Positions 1 to 9,781 are shown, counted from the stretch's first letter. The stretch is DNA of 64,000 bases from CAVQJU01 sp963729215 (GCA_963729215.1 CAVSND010000023.1:1-64000), one strand, 5' to 3'. Program-made: numbers and translations. Notes: a model not told the origin generated them from the sequence alone.

Positions 1-171
1 ATCATCGAATTCACCTGCCTGCAGATCTATGCCCAGGGCGGGCGGGTACTGGGCCAGCGGGCATTGACGCGGAAAGGCACGTTGGCTCAGCCGCATCGCC
101 AGGCCTTCAGATGGCGGGAGTTGGAGTGTGGTTGGCGCTGGGCTGAAGGCGGAGGCTCCGGCATCATCCGG

Positions 172-1818
172 TCAAGGCGACTTCTCCAGCCCTTGCTGAT
201 GGAGTCGCGGCTGCCCGACGAAGCCGATATCCGCGGTGATGATCGCCTCGCCCGCCAGGTACCGCGCCCGGTCATCGGGATTATAGATACGCACGTGGAT
301 CGGTTCGAAACGCTCGACCGAGGCCGGCCAGTCCAGTTGCCCGTAGGTCCTCCTGCTCCCGAATCGGTTCTTGAAGATCGACTCTTCACCTTCTTCCACA
401 ACGATGTACGTCGGGTGTCCGTGCGATCCCATCTACACAAGCGTGCGATCGAGCCAGTCGGGCTCAATCTGGTCATACCGGAGGGTCAGCCGGTCCGCGT
501 AGTAGCGAATCGTCCCGCTGTGAAGTCCGGCAATGAACGCCGCTCCCGGCGGTGTGGCGAGGGCGATGTACCGGCCAACATCGACGTATCGCTTTTCCGA
601 GATCGCGATAGCAAATGTGCCCGTGCGGGCCGCCAACCTGACGTGGTACAGCCCAAGATGACGTGCGTGGAGTGAGCACACCCACCACTCGCAGCTTGCG
701 CGGCAGGACACGCGTGCCGATGTCGACCATCGCCGCTATGCTGAGGACAATCAGGGCCGGGATGCCGGGCAGGATGAACCGCAGGTAATCCCATTCCGTT
801 CTGCCGAACACGCTGAAGGGCAGATACAGAAGCAATGTCGTGAGCGCAAAGATCAGCAGCGCAGCCAAATGGCCTGGACGCAGTTGCCCGTTGTGGGCGC
901 CTCGCCACCGGGCTGCAAGAGCAGCGAGGATCGCGAGATAGATGAAGGGCGTTTCCTGTTCCCACAGCCATCGAGGGTAACGATCAAGGTTGGGGACGAC
1001 GTTCGCGAACGAGTAGAGGTAGTCAAGGGTTCCGTAGCCTGAAAGCAGGGGCGACCCGTTCGAGAGCCAATTCACCACGCCGATGGCCACGCAGCCCGGG
1101 ACGACGCCCACAACCAGAAACAGCATGCGACGCAGGCCGTTCGGCCGCTCTTCTCTTCGTCCGCTCTCGGAATCAGCGTCAGAATACTTGCGAGCACTGC
1201 GAGAGGAACGAGATTGGGCCGCGTCAGGATCGCCATCGAGGCTGCCGATCCCGCTCCGAACGCGGCGGCGTTGCCGCCCGCCGATGCGAGGGCCAGGCTC
1301 AACGTCCACCACGCCATCGTCGGCACATCGCTGACAGGCTGAACGAGGTGGCGAAGAAACGTTGGACTCGTGGCGAGCAGCACCGCGCTGCTCGCGCCCA
1401 CGAAGCTGCTGTGAACGACCGTCCCCAGTCGCCCGACCGCCCATACGGCCAGCGCCCCGAGGATCGGCACCGCGTAGAATGCGCCCGATCGGCCGAACAG
1501 GCGCTGAAAGGCGGCCATGACAACAGGAAGGCCGGGAGCATAGATCGGCACGATGAACCCGTGGACGGTTGCGGGACGCCATCCGAACGGAGAGAAGGTG
1601 GCCTCGGCGTTCGGCCAGGGGACATCCTGAAGCGAGCGCTGGTCGATGCGGAGGCTTCCGCGGGCCAGAACCTCGGCTTCGCTCAGGTATCCATACGGGT
1701 CCGTGTCGGCCGCCGCGAACGTACCGTACAGGACGCCAAAAGCCAGTGCGGCGATTGCGGCAGCGGCAACAACTCCGTGCGCGAGCGATTGATGTATTGA
1801 AGCCTGGTGTTTTGGCAT
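172..1818 (-). pseudogene. Glycosyltransferase family 39-like membrane protein, broken
   Basis: The three reading frames together give an integral membrane protein like the PMT/ArnT-type (GT39) glycosyltransferases that use polyprenyl-phosphate sugars. The N-terminal part (from ATG 1818) has a hydrophobic helix then TDPYGYLSEAEVLARG, a typical first periplasmic loop; later come alternating hydrophobic helices and a soluble tail. The reading frame changes near 1145 (after LIPRADEE, before RRMLFLVVG) and near 668 (after RKLRVVG, before HARHLGLYHVRL). An in-frame TAG at 433-435 then interrupts the tail (DRTLV stop MGSHGHP). Two shifts plus a stop point to decay, though assembly error could explain part of it. 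No partner gene lies in the 171 bp before it. Family assignment rests on layout and is moderate; the exact substrate is unknown. Confidence 0.6.
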
Positions 1819-2176
1819 GTGCGTCCGAACAATGCCTGCCACGTTGGAACGCCCTGCTATGAACGCCGGCCGCCGGCTGGTGGTCCGTCCACCAGGAAGC
1901 AGGAGCCCGAAAGGAAGGCCGCCCAGTCGCAACGGAGGCGGCCTTCAGAATGAAAGCCTGTCCGGGTCACTTGGGTTTGTCAATTCACAGATCGCCCCAC
2001 CTTACTTCCAGGCGACGCCTGCAATCTTCGCGAGAGGCCACATTCCAGACGATCGGGAGTACCAGATCATGTTCGTACTTTTGAACGATGCGGGGCAGGA
2101 CGGCTTTCAGGGGACTGAACGAGATGTCGCGGGTCAACTCGTGGCGGAGTATGAACGCAGGAGTGCCCTCTAACAC
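1819..2176. other. Intergenic stretch with no convincing gene
   Basis: This 358-bp stretch between the broken glycosyltransferase and the next minus-strand gene holds only short open frames. One 63-codon minus-strand frame (2176 to 1985, GTG start) directly follows the stop of the upstream gene, but it has no clear ribosome binding site and no family I recognise. I see no convincing hairpin terminator or repeat. Confidence 0.4.
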
Positions 2177-2686
2177 CTACATCGGCGGCCGCACCGGCGC
2201 GAGCAGATACGCCTGATCCCGCAGCTCGCGACTCAGCCGCGCGTGACGCCGGCGCCACGGTTCGAAACCGCGCGCGATGCCCTGAAGCAGGCGAGCCTTC
2301 GGCTCGGAGACCTCCTGCGCCGCGGCGCGGTTGAAGAAGTCGGCGCCAAGCGCCGCATACCATCTGATGTTGTGGCGCGGCCGCATCTGCCCTTCGAAGA
2401 ACCCGGCGAGGAGCAGGCACTGCGCGCCGGCGGTTTCCATCATCGGCCCGTCGCGGTGCAGGCTCGTGTTGATCACGAACCCGTCGAACACGTCCTCGAG
2501 GGTCCTTGGCGCGGGGGTATCATGCGCGGTTTGCGTGGATACCAGCGCGTAGTGCGCCAGGACGCTGGCGTTGTACAGGAGTTCATGTCCGTCGACGGTG
2601 GGTCCGGACACATCCCGCAGGCCAACGACAAAAAATTCGAGCGCGCGCCTCTCGTCCGTCGCCAGGAGCTCGTGCAGGAACCGCAT
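2177..2686 (-). CDS. Conserved-looking hypothetical protein
   Basis: I do not recognise the family. The protein of about 169 residues starts MRFLHELLATDERRALEFF if ATG 2686 is used. The frame stays open to 2854, but the upstream part reads like non-coding DNA (rich in R, C and P). The composition is that of a soluble, mainly helical protein with charged and aromatic clusters (HNIRWYAALGADFFNRAAA) and a Pro-rich end. There is no signal peptide or membrane helix. It stands alone between the decayed glycosyltransferase gene and the divergently oriented metallo-hydrolase gene. Coding potential looks good because the amino-acid pattern is protein-like throughout; the start is uncertain because no strong Shine-Dalgarno precedes ATG 2686. 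Confidence 0.5.
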   Translation of the reverse strand: MRFLHELLATDERRALEFFVVGLRDVSGPTVDGHELLYNASVLAHYALVSTQTAHDTPAPRTLEDVFDGFVINTSLHRDGPMMETAGAQCLLLAGFFEGQMRPRHNIRWYAALGADFFNRAAAQEVSEPKARLLQGIARGFEPWRRRHARLSRELRDQAYLLAPVRPPM

Positions 2687-2949
2687 GTCCAATGTTTCGG
2701 GTCCGGCGGCCCGGAAACGCAATCCTTGCGACCAAACCCGCGCAACGGCGGGAAATGCTGTGACCGCCTGAGGAACGGGATCGCCGCGGCAATCGCCGGT
2801 TCGCTGGCAGTCAACAGCATGCGCCGCGGCAGATTTCCAGCATCGTGGACCCACGGAATTCTATTCATCTGTCTTATTTTGCTCGGCATCGATCTGCTTT
2901 GGCGGCCGCGGTTTGATTGGAATCAGCCTTAGCCCGTTATCGTGAATCC

Positions 2950-3492
2950 ATGGCTCGAGAGCTTCGGATGACCTACATAGGCGGCCCGACGGCCCTGCTC
3001 GAGTTCGCGGACCTTCGATTCCTCACTGATCCGACGTTTGACCCGGCCGGCACGGAATACCCCACCGCCGCATACACTTTGCGCAAGACGCAGTCGCCCG
3101 CGATCGCGCCGGCGCAGCTCGGCCAGATCGACGCCGTTCTACTCAGCCACGATCATCATTTCGACAACCTTGATCACAGCGGCCGCAGCGTCCTCGCGGC
3201 CGCTCGCGAAACGTACACCACCACCGCTGGCGCCGAGCGACTCGGCGCCCGGACGCGGGGTCTTGCGCCGTGGGAATTGGCTGTCTGCTCTCCGCCCGGC
3301 GCGCCGCCCGTGAAGCTCACCGCGGTGCCGGCGCGACACGGGCCGGCTGGTGGCGACCGCGGCCCGGTGCTGGGTTTTGTCCTGCAGCAAGAGCAGGGGC
3401 CCTCCGTTTACGTGTCGGGCGACACGGTCTGGTTCGAGGATCTCGAACAAGTCGGCGAACGGTTGCCGACCATGCTGCCGCTGTCTGCCTGA
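2950..3492 (+). CDS. Metallo-beta-lactamase-fold hydrolase, C-terminally truncated
   Basis: Starting at ATG 2950 (MARELRMTYIGGPTALLEF), the protein shows the UlaG-like/Lactamase_B_2 layout: an early TYIGG strand, the metal-binding SHDHHFDNLD motif near residue 70, and YVSGDTVWFEDL near residue 155 with the bridging Asp. Members normally run about 250 residues and end with a further conserved stretch carrying the last metal-binding His. Here the frame stops after about 180 residues (PTMLPLSA), and the missing part is not found in the other frames downstream, so this looks like a real truncation rather than a single indel. Activity is doubtful. It is followed by about 120 bp without features and then a small secreted protein gene. 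Confidence 0.6.
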   Translation: MARELRMTYIGGPTALLEFADLRFLTDPTFDPAGTEYPTAAYTLRKTQSPAIAPAQLGQIDAVLLSHDHHFDNLDHSGRSVLAAARETYTTTAGAERLGARTRGLAPWELAVCSPPGAPPVKLTAVPARHGPAGGDRGPVLGFVLQQEQGPSVYVSGDTVWFEDLEQVGERLPTMLPLSA

Positions 3493-3611
3493 CCAGGTCG
3501 GTTACCGGTCCTTTCTTCTTTCCTCCAAGGTTCCACTCTTACCGCTGGCCGGTTGAGCCCACCCTCGCGCAAACACCGCGTACATCGGCGAGCAGCAAGA
3601 AAGAGGTTCTC

Positions 3612-3857
3612 ATGCAGCTGGTCCGTTTGTTCCTCGGCGTCCTGGCGATTGCCGCGACGGCTGCCATCGCTCCCGTGCGAGCCAATTATCGGTATTGCAA
3701 TGCACCCTGCATTCACCAGGCGCATCAGTACGACTTGGGACCCTGCAGCCATGCGTGCTACTCGCCGTTCGGCCCGGTGCCCTGTCATCCGAATGGCGAC
3801 GTCTATCCGTGCGTCCACAAACTTCACCCGTGGGACGTGGTGGTCTGCGGATTTTGA
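3612..3857 (+). CDS. Small secreted Cys/His-rich protein
   Basis: This 81-residue protein starts at ATG 3612, preceded by a good Shine-Dalgarno (AAGAAAGAGG). It has a clear Sec signal peptide: MQLVRLFLGVLAIAATAAIA then PVRA for cleavage. The mature part of about 57 residues holds seven Cys and seven His (for example NAPCIHQAHQ, GPCSHACYS, CHPNGDVYPCVHKLHP), so it probably either forms disulfides or binds metal or heme-like ligands in the periplasm. I recognise no family. It sits 36 bp upstream of the SIR2-like gene on the same strand and could be co-transcribed with the SIR2-STAND genes; whether they act together is unknown. Confidence 0.7.
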   Translation: MQLVRLFLGVLAIAATAAIAPVRANYRYCNAPCIHQAHQYDLGPCSHACYSPFGPVPCHPNGDVYPCVHKLHPWDVVVCGF

Positions 3858-3893
3858 GGAGTGGCCGGAGACGGCCGAACGCGGAGATTGTCC

Positions 3894-5277
3894 ATGGCAA
3901 GACTCTATTTCGACGAACGGTCGCGCGAATCTGGCCGGGCGGCGTCAAGGCGCTGCCCATCAGGCCGTTGCGGCAGAAGCTCTACGACATCGACTCGCAG
4001 CGGCTGATCCCGTTTCTCGGCGCCGGCGCGTCGCTCAAGACGCGGCCGTCGATGGAAATGGGACCGCCCGCTACCCGTCCGGCGCCGGAATCGTTCGAGC
4101 GGCTGTGCACTGAAGTCGGTCTCTCGGATCCGACGGCAAAACGGTTCCTCGACGTGGCTATTCAGTTTGCCCAGCTCATCGCGTACCGCCAGGCGCTCAA
4201 CGAACAGGCCGACGCTCAAAGCGCGCCCTCGTCACCGGAATTGGCCGGACAGTTCGTGCGGCTGCTGGAACTCCAGCCGCTCCAGCCGATCGGCGACACC
4301 CTGAGGCGGCTGCTGCGCGAGCCCATCGACCGCGGCGATTACCACGAAATCGTGACGGCAGTGGCGGATCTCATGGGCCTGTCGAGGGCGATTCCACCCC
4401 TCCTGACCGTCGCCAGCTACTTCAACGAGGGCGAGCGGCGCGAAATGCTGTGCGACGAACTGCTCAAACGCTTTTCGGGTGTCACGCAGGCGACGGCAAT
4501 TCAGGAGCGCGTGATCCAGATCGCCAAGGGCTTCGTGAACGCGAGAAACCAGGGGAGTGTCGCCGACAAGCGCGACTACCTCATCATCACGACGAACTAC
4601 GACCCGCTGCTCGAGATGCGGCTCGAGCAGGAACGCGTGCCGACGTGCCTGGTCACGGTCAAGTGGAAGACATTCGAAGTGGTCGCCGAAGTACTTCCAC
4701 ACACGCAGGCCGCGCTCAATCTCGACGACGGTGCGTTCCAGGCGTTGAAGCGGGTGTACAAGAGGACGACAGCGTATTCAGCAGCGGCAATGCCCTCGTC
4801 GACGCCGGCTCTGCGCGCGGGCGACGGCGCCGGCCGATCGCCGCGAATTTCAAGTTGGAGAACAAGGAGCACTCGCTCGTGATGGTTTACAAGATTCACG
4901 GCTGCCCGCTCATGGACAACCGTGGCTCATTCGACAACATCGTAATCTCGGACCAGGACTACGTCCGTTTCATCCAGGACAACGGCCAGCGCAACTGCCT
5001 GGTGCCGGCGTACGTGCAGAACGTGATGGGCCCGGCTGCGCTCTTTTTCCTTGGGTACAGTTTCTCGGACTGGAACGTCCGCAGCCTGTATCGGAATTTC
5101 CTCAAGGATCGGCACCGCATCCAGAGCGAAAAGCAGATTGATCCTGACGAAACCACCGACCGCGACTACATCGTGCTGCGCTCATACGAGCCTGGCGACG
5201 ACCACTTCTTCCGCCAGTGGGATGTCTCGGTGCTGGTGACCGATCTCGAGCAACTGGCGGCGGCGCTCGCCGCATAG
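3894..5277 (+). CDS. SIR2-like NAD-binding protein (two frameshifts)
   Basis: The protein is SIR2-like, a family that hydrolyses or binds NAD and often serves as an NAD-depleting effector in phage defence. Visible landmarks are LIPFLGAGAS (NAD loop, near residue 40), IITTNYDPLLE (the Asn/Asp motif), VYKIHGCP (catalytic His) and LFFLGYSFSDWNVRSLY at the end. The best start is ATG 3894 with GGAG upstream (MARLYFDERSRES). Its frame must shift near 3940 to reach PLRQKLYDIDSQRLIPF, and again near 4765 to pass from FQALKRVYK to DDSVFSSGNALVDAG. Both sides of each shift are well conserved in type, so indel errors are more likely than decay. The STAND NTPase gene begins 10 bp after the stop, which suggests one operon and sensor-effector coupling. 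Confidence 0.75.
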
Positions 5278-5287
5278 AGGTCCCGCC

Positions 5288-6529
5288 ATGACGATCCCAG
5301 ACACCGAAGTATCCATCGCTGCCTTCGACGCGGCCGCCGACCCGAATCCGTTCCGCGGCCTCGTGCCATACGAGGAACGCGACACGCTGTTTGCCCGGGA
5401 TGCCGACGTCGATCTCATTCAGAGCCGCATGTGGTCCAGTCGTACGACGGTGCTGTTTGCCGGATCGGGGGTAGGAAAGACATCCTTCCTCAACGCGAAG
5501 CTGATGCCGACGTTGAAAAACGTGTTCGGCGGCGGCAATCTGGTCATGCCTGTGAAGTGGGCGTTGACGAATCCCGCCGCCGCCATCGCGGCCGCCCGCG
5601 CCCAGGTTCGCGGCGGCGAATCTTCGCGCCGCGGCAGCATCATCGTCCTCGACCAGTTCGAGGAAATCTTTCAGCACCTGTCGAAGCCTCAGATGCTTCG
5701 CGACGCCGGCGATCAGCTGGCGGAGATCGTCCAGGACGAGCGCGCTAACGTGCGGCTTCTATTGTCAATCCGGGAAGAGTTTCTCGCCGACCTGTCCCTC
5801 TTTGACGTCTTCGTGCCGGGCGTCCTTACCAACTACTACCGCCTCGGCCGTCTCACGCAGAAACACGCTCGCCTCATCATCGAGAACACCGCAAGGCTCG
5901 GCGGGCGCGGAACGGACAGCGAGCACGTCGCGACGCTGATCGACGACTTGAGCGCGGTACACGACGCGACGCAATCAGGCGGCCTCTTTGTCGACCCGCC
6001 ATATCTCCAGATCGTCTGCCGGCGGATTTGGGCCCGTGAATCGGATAGCGAGGCGCCGTTTCTACGGAGCTATTCGCGGGGTGAAGCGAGCCGCGAGCTG
6101 CAGGCGTACTGTTCCGAGAAACTGGCCGCGTTCTCGTGGACGCAGCGCAAAATCGTCGCCAGGGCGATACAGCAGCTGACGGGTCCGTACGAAGCGAAGA
6201 AACCAGCCCGGGTCTCCGAGCTGGCCGTGCAGATAGGGGCGAACGAGACTGCGGTTACCCGGATCCTCCACAGCCTGAGCCGGCACGACGTTCGGATCCT
6301 GAGGCAGTGGCCCGACCAGGAAGTCTTCGAGCTTTACCACGATATGTACGCGCCGATGCTCTGGAAGTGGAAGACGGAACAGGAGAAGCGCGAACGGCGG
6401 CAGTCGTTCGTCACCGCCGTCGTCCTCGCGGCCGCGGCGCTATGGCTGGTCGTGTGGCCGGTCTTCAACTGGGCTCGGGCATCGGTGTTTCTCACGGCGA
6501 CGGAGCTCAGTACCAATCAGCCAGCGTGA
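5288..6529 (+). CDS. STAND-family NTPase with C-terminal membrane anchor
   Basis: This 413-residue protein has an N-terminal P-loop NTPase of the STAND type (nSTAND1-like): DPNPFRGLVPYEERDTLF leading in, Walker A GSGVGKTS near residue 60, and Walker B SIIVLDQFEEIF near residue 120. A winged-helix-like segment follows (VFELYHDMYAPMLWKW). A single transmembrane helix lies near residues 375-400 (VTAVVLAAAALWLVVWPVF). STAND ATPases are signal-sensing switches that usually carry a sensor repeat domain after the NTPase. Here the frame ends at TGA 6527-6529, and the sensor-like propeller starts at GTG 6531 in another frame. This is probably one protein split by an indel. The SIR2-like gene lies 10 bp upstream. 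The likely role is a membrane-tethered trigger for the SIR2 effector. Confidence 0.75.
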   Translation: MTIPDTEVSIAAFDAAADPNPFRGLVPYEERDTLFARDADVDLIQSRMWSSRTTVLFAGSGVGKTSFLNAKLMPTLKNVFGGGNLVMPVKWALTNPAAAIAAARAQVRGGESSRRGSIIVLDQFEEIFQHLSKPQMLRDAGDQLAEIVQDERANVRLLLSIREEFLADLSLFDVFVPGVLTNYYRLGRLTQKHARLIIENTARLGGRGTDSEHVATLIDDLSAVHDATQSGGLFVDPPYLQIVCRRIWARESDSEAPFLRSYSRGEASRELQAYCSEKLAAFSWTQRKIVARAIQQLTGPYEAKKPARVSELAVQIGANETAVTRILHSLSRHDVRILRQWPDQEVFELYHDMYAPMLWKWKTEQEKRERRQSFVTAVVLAAAALWLVVWPVFNWARASVFLTATELSTNQPA

Positions 6530-6530
6530 C

Positions 6531-8606
6531 GTGTCGACCGTGCTCGACATGCGGAATGCGTTCGCCTCGACGGTAGTGTTGCGTCCGGTCGGAGACTGGC
6601 TGTGGCGCGAGTACACACACCGGCTCGAAACGCTGAGCGCCCTGCTTCAGGACAGCGACGGGGCAATGGGCTACCGGCTGGCCGGCCTCGCCGGGGGTGA
6701 CGACATGCTGCCCGACCGCGTGGACGCCGTGCTCGGCCCCGGGGCCCAGCTCGAGGGCGCGGCCACCCATTTGGCCGGCGTGAGCGACGCAGCGCTTGAC
6801 GGCGCCGAGGTCGTCATCGGCACGAACGAAGGCAAGATCATCAGGTGGAACTTCGCAAGTGGTCTCAGGAACACCATCCCGTTCGTGGCTGCCGCAGACG
6901 ATCCGGACGCCTGGCAACATACCGCCGTCGCTCAGGACAGCCGCGTTCAGAAGCCCAGAGTTCTCTGCCTGTCGGCGGACGGCAGGCACGCAGGCGTGGT
7001 GTGGTTTTCCGGCGAGTCTCAGTCTGGAACCTTCGGCGTCATCGACACGCAGACGGGGAAGCATGAGCCGAACTTCGCGGCATTGCCCGGCAGCAACGAC
7101 TACGCCCGGTCCACGTTCCGCGCCGCATTCAGCCCGGACAACTCGCGGCTCGTCGCCATCCACTCGGGCGGGGTGGTCGTCCTCGGCAAGACATCGAGCT
7201 GGGAGGTTCCGCTGGGAGACGGCCAAACGGTCGTGGATGCCGCATTCGTGTCGAACGACGTCCTTGCTGTCGCGACTCCTTCGACTCGGCTCGATCAGGA
7301 CCGCCAGCCGTACAGCCGGATCACCTTCTGGCAGACCGATGCTCACAATCCGCGGAGCCGCGAGCTGCCGGCCCCCGAGGCGTTCCTGCCGCCCCGCGGG
7401 TCACTGGTGACCGACGGGCGCGGAGGGTTTCTCGCGCAGATTGGCTCGAAGTGGCAGTGGATTTCTAAAACGTCTCCACGCGCCGTCACCGTGCCAGCCG
7501 ACATGTGGCCGAAGGCCTTTGCGGCAGATGAGCCGCTCCTGGTGTCGTTCGACGCATTCCAGCGTGTCGCGGTTTCGGATCCTGATCACGGCAGCGAGAA
7601 GCAGTTCCACGTTCTCGCCATGACCGCGTCGCGAACCGCGCTGCCGGCCGAACGCCGTCTGACGCCGGCGAGCGTTGCGAGTCTGAGCGACCGCCGGCTC
7701 CTGTCGATCGACGACAACGCGACGGCCGTGAGATTGTGGAATCTGCGAAGCGAGGCCGCGTTCGAGGACCGCAGTCCGCGGACGCCTTCCCCGGTGCCTA
7801 CGCCGGCACCAGGCGGGACGCTTGGCCGCAGTGTCAACGGTCAGTGGTTGGCGTGGGTGCGGGGCCATCGCGTCTGCGTCGGCCCGGCAGCCTCAGACGA
7901 AGCGAACCCGCGCGTGCTCCACGATTGGGACGTGGCCGCCGGGCTGTTGACGCCCAGGAGCGTGTTCATCAGCTCCAGGGGTGATCGTGTCGTGGTAATC
8001 ACCGACAACGAAGGCATGTGGTACGGCGACTCCAGCACCCGTGAGTTGAAGCAGTTCAGCACCGGTCAGGGCGACGTGGCCTTTGGGCCGGGCTCACAGC
8101 GCATTACTGTGTTCTCGACAGGCGAGCAGACCCTGGAGGTCGTCCGGCCCCGCGGTGGCAAGTCGATCGAGAAGTGGCGCGCGCCCGTCCGCTCGGACAC
8201 GTTCCTGGTCCACTCCGTCGACGAGGGCGCCGTCGTGTTCTACTCGGGTTTCTGGATTCATCGCCTGACTCAGCGTTCGGACGCCGGCGGCTGGTCGTTC
8301 GGTAGGCAATGGCCGCACATCGTCAGCGTGCTGCGGAAGTCCCCTGTCAACTCTGTACGGCCAGATCCTGATCACAGCGACCGCGTCTACGTCGACGATT
8401 GGGACGAGCCGGTCGATTTCACGGCTGAGGAACATCGGCTCGATGCGATCCGGTCCCGCTGGCTGTCGCCCGCGAGGCTGGCCCTGCGGACCATCCGCTG
8501 GTGCAGCGAGGAAAATCAACCGGCCGCCCCGCACGGGCCGATGAGCGGTGCCTGCGAGTGGGAAGTCCGCAGCGGCCGCCGCCTGGGCACCCCCCCGCCG
8601 CAGTAG
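6531..8606 (+). CDS. WD40/beta-propeller-like sensor part of the STAND protein
   Basis: This 691-residue frame has the repeating signature of a beta-propeller: blades such as VVIGTNEGKIIRWNFASG, RAAFSPDNSRLVAIHSGG, LLSIDDNATAVRLWNL and VFISSRGDRVVVITDNEG. The first ~50 residues (MSTVLDMRNAFASTVVLRP) read like the linker that normally joins the transmembrane helix of nSTAND proteins to their WD40 repeats, and there is no signal peptide or good Shine-Dalgarno. It therefore most likely continues the upstream STAND gene after a one-base indel near 6527. Propellers in such proteins usually recognise a ligand or partner protein; after the membrane helix this one would lie outside the cytoplasmic face, an inference from topology. 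The downstream gene is on the opposite strand. Confidence 0.65.
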   Translation: MSTVLDMRNAFASTVVLRPVGDWLWREYTHRLETLSALLQDSDGAMGYRLAGLAGGDDMLPDRVDAVLGPGAQLEGAATHLAGVSDAALDGAEVVIGTNEGKIIRWNFASGLRNTIPFVAAADDPDAWQHTAVAQDSRVQKPRVLCLSADGRHAGVVWFSGESQSGTFGVIDTQTGKHEPNFAALPGSNDYARSTFRAAFSPDNSRLVAIHSGGVVVLGKTSSWEVPLGDGQTVVDAAFVSNDVLAVATPSTRLDQDRQPYSRITFWQTDAHNPRSRELPAPEAFLPPRGSLVTDGRGGFLAQIGSKWQWISKTSPRAVTVPADMWPKAFAADEPLLVSFDAFQRVAVSDPDHGSEKQFHVLAMTASRTALPAERRLTPASVASLSDRRLLSIDDNATAVRLWNLRSEAAFEDRSPRTPSPVPTPAPGGTLGRSVNGQWLAWVRGHRVCVGPAASDEANPRVLHDWDVAAGLLTPRSVFISSRGDRVVVITDNEGMWYGDSSTRELKQFSTGQGDVAFGPGSQRITVFSTGEQTLEVVRPRGGKSIEKWRAPVRSDTFLVHSVDEGAVVFYSGFWIHRLTQRSDAGGWSFGRQWPHIVSVLRKSPVNSVRPDPDHSDRVYVDDWDEPVDFTAEEHRLDAIRSRWLSPARLALRTIRWCSEENQPAAPHGPMSGACEWEVRSGRRLGTPPPQ

Positions 8607-8614
8607 AGCGGCGG

Positions 8615-9589
8615 TCAGCGCGTCAGGACTGATGGATTCACGACGTTGATCGGACGCCCTTCCACGTAGGCGACGATCTGATCGAACACGTCCGAAAACT
8701 GCAAATCGTATTCATCCCGCGTCACGTAGCCGATGTGCGGCGTGCAGACGACGTTGTCCATGTTGAGCAGTGGATGCTGCGGATCCCGAAGCGGCTCCTC
8801 CTCGAACACGTCGACGGCCGCCATCCCGGGCCGGCCGCCCTGAAGCGCGCGAACCAGCGCCCCGGGCTCGACGAGCGGCGCGCGGCTCGTGTTGACGAGA
8901 AGCGCCGTGGGTTTCATCCGTGACAGATCGCTCAGCGTGACGCAGCCACGCGTCTCGGGGACGAGCCGCATGTGCAGCGACACGATGTCGCTCTCCTCGT
9001 AAAACGCCTCGCGACTCGTGGCCACCGCGTAGCCGTCATCAGCCGCACGACGGCGGGACGCTTCACGCGCCCAGACGAGCACGCGCATTCCGAACGCCGT
9101 TCCGTATCCGGCGACGGTACTGCCGATGCGCCCGTAGCCGTGAATGCCGAGCGTTTTCCCTCGAAGCGAGTGCCCGACGCCGATCTGCCACCGGCCGTCA
9201 CGGAGCGCTGCCGCCTGACGCGGAATCTGGCGCATCGCCGCCAGAATCAGCCCCCACGTGAGCTCCGCCGCCGCGTACGACGGGCTGTCCGCATGCATGT
9301 TCGACGACACGATGATCCTGAGCCGGCTGCACGCGTCGATGTCGATGTGCGGGTAGACGCTGCGCTGGCTGATCAACCGCAGGGCGGGCAGGCGCTCGAG
9401 GAGCGGACCCCTGATCGCCGTCCGCTCACGAATCAGCACGAGCACCTCCGCGTCACGCAGCCGCCCGGCGAGCGCCTCGACGTCCTGCACATGATCGTTC
9501 CAGATCGTCACGTCGTGGCCATCCAGCTTCCGGAAACACGGCAGCGTCCGCAGCGTATCGAAGTAGTCGTCGAGTATGGCGATCTTCAC
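8615..9589 (-). CDS. D-isomer-specific 2-hydroxyacid dehydrogenase
   Basis: This is an NAD-dependent 2-hydroxyacid dehydrogenase of about 324 residues, a usual family length. The Rossmann motif is LGIHGYGRIGSTVAGYG, and the catalytic residues are in place: Arg in NTSRAPLVEPG, Glu in VFEEEPL and His in CTPHIGYV. I chose GTG 9589 because GAGAGG lies just upstream; an ATG seven codons further up (9610) lacks a binding site. The N-terminal KIAILDDYFDTLRTLP opening resembles the PdxB/SerA-like subgroup often found next to catabolic genes, but the substrate cannot be read from the sequence. It converges with the propeller gene (8 bp apart) and diverges from the small gene at 9782. Confidence 0.85.
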   Translation of the reverse strand: MKIAILDDYFDTLRTLPCFRKLDGHDVTIWNDHVQDVEALAGRLRDAEVLVLIRERTAIRGPLLERLPALRLISQRSVYPHIDIDACSRLRIIVSSNMHADSPSYAAAELTWGLILAAMRQIPRQAAALRDGRWQIGVGHSLRGKTLGIHGYGRIGSTVAGYGTAFGMRVLVWAREASRRRAADDGYAVATSREAFYEESDIVSLHMRLVPETRGCVTLSDLSRMKPTALLVNTSRAPLVEPGALVRALQGGRPGMAAVDVFEEEPLRDPQHPLLNMDNVVCTPHIGYVTRDEYDLQFSDVFDQIVAYVEGRPINVVNPSVLTR

Positions 9590-9781
9590 GGCACCTCTCG
9601 AGTCGATCATGCCTGAACAGCCGCCACTTACGCCGGAGAACTCGGACCCAGTTCGTGCGTCGTCTTTATGGCTTCCAGATGGACACGGCCGGCACAACGT
9701 TGCGGCAGATCGCCTCAGGCATTAAGATCCGCGCTCACCACCGGATCCGGTGGTGCGGAGTCCGACCAGGAGGCTGAAGCC

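Noticed and set aside
1985..2176. 63-codon minus-strand frame as a gene
   Set aside because: Short, without a recognised family or a clear ribosome binding site. It could be a remnant but cannot be supported.
3894..5277. Programmed ribosomal frameshifting in the SIR2 gene
   Set aside because: There is no obvious slippery heptamer with downstream pseudoknot at the break points, and breaks occur in many unrelated genes, which favours indel error.
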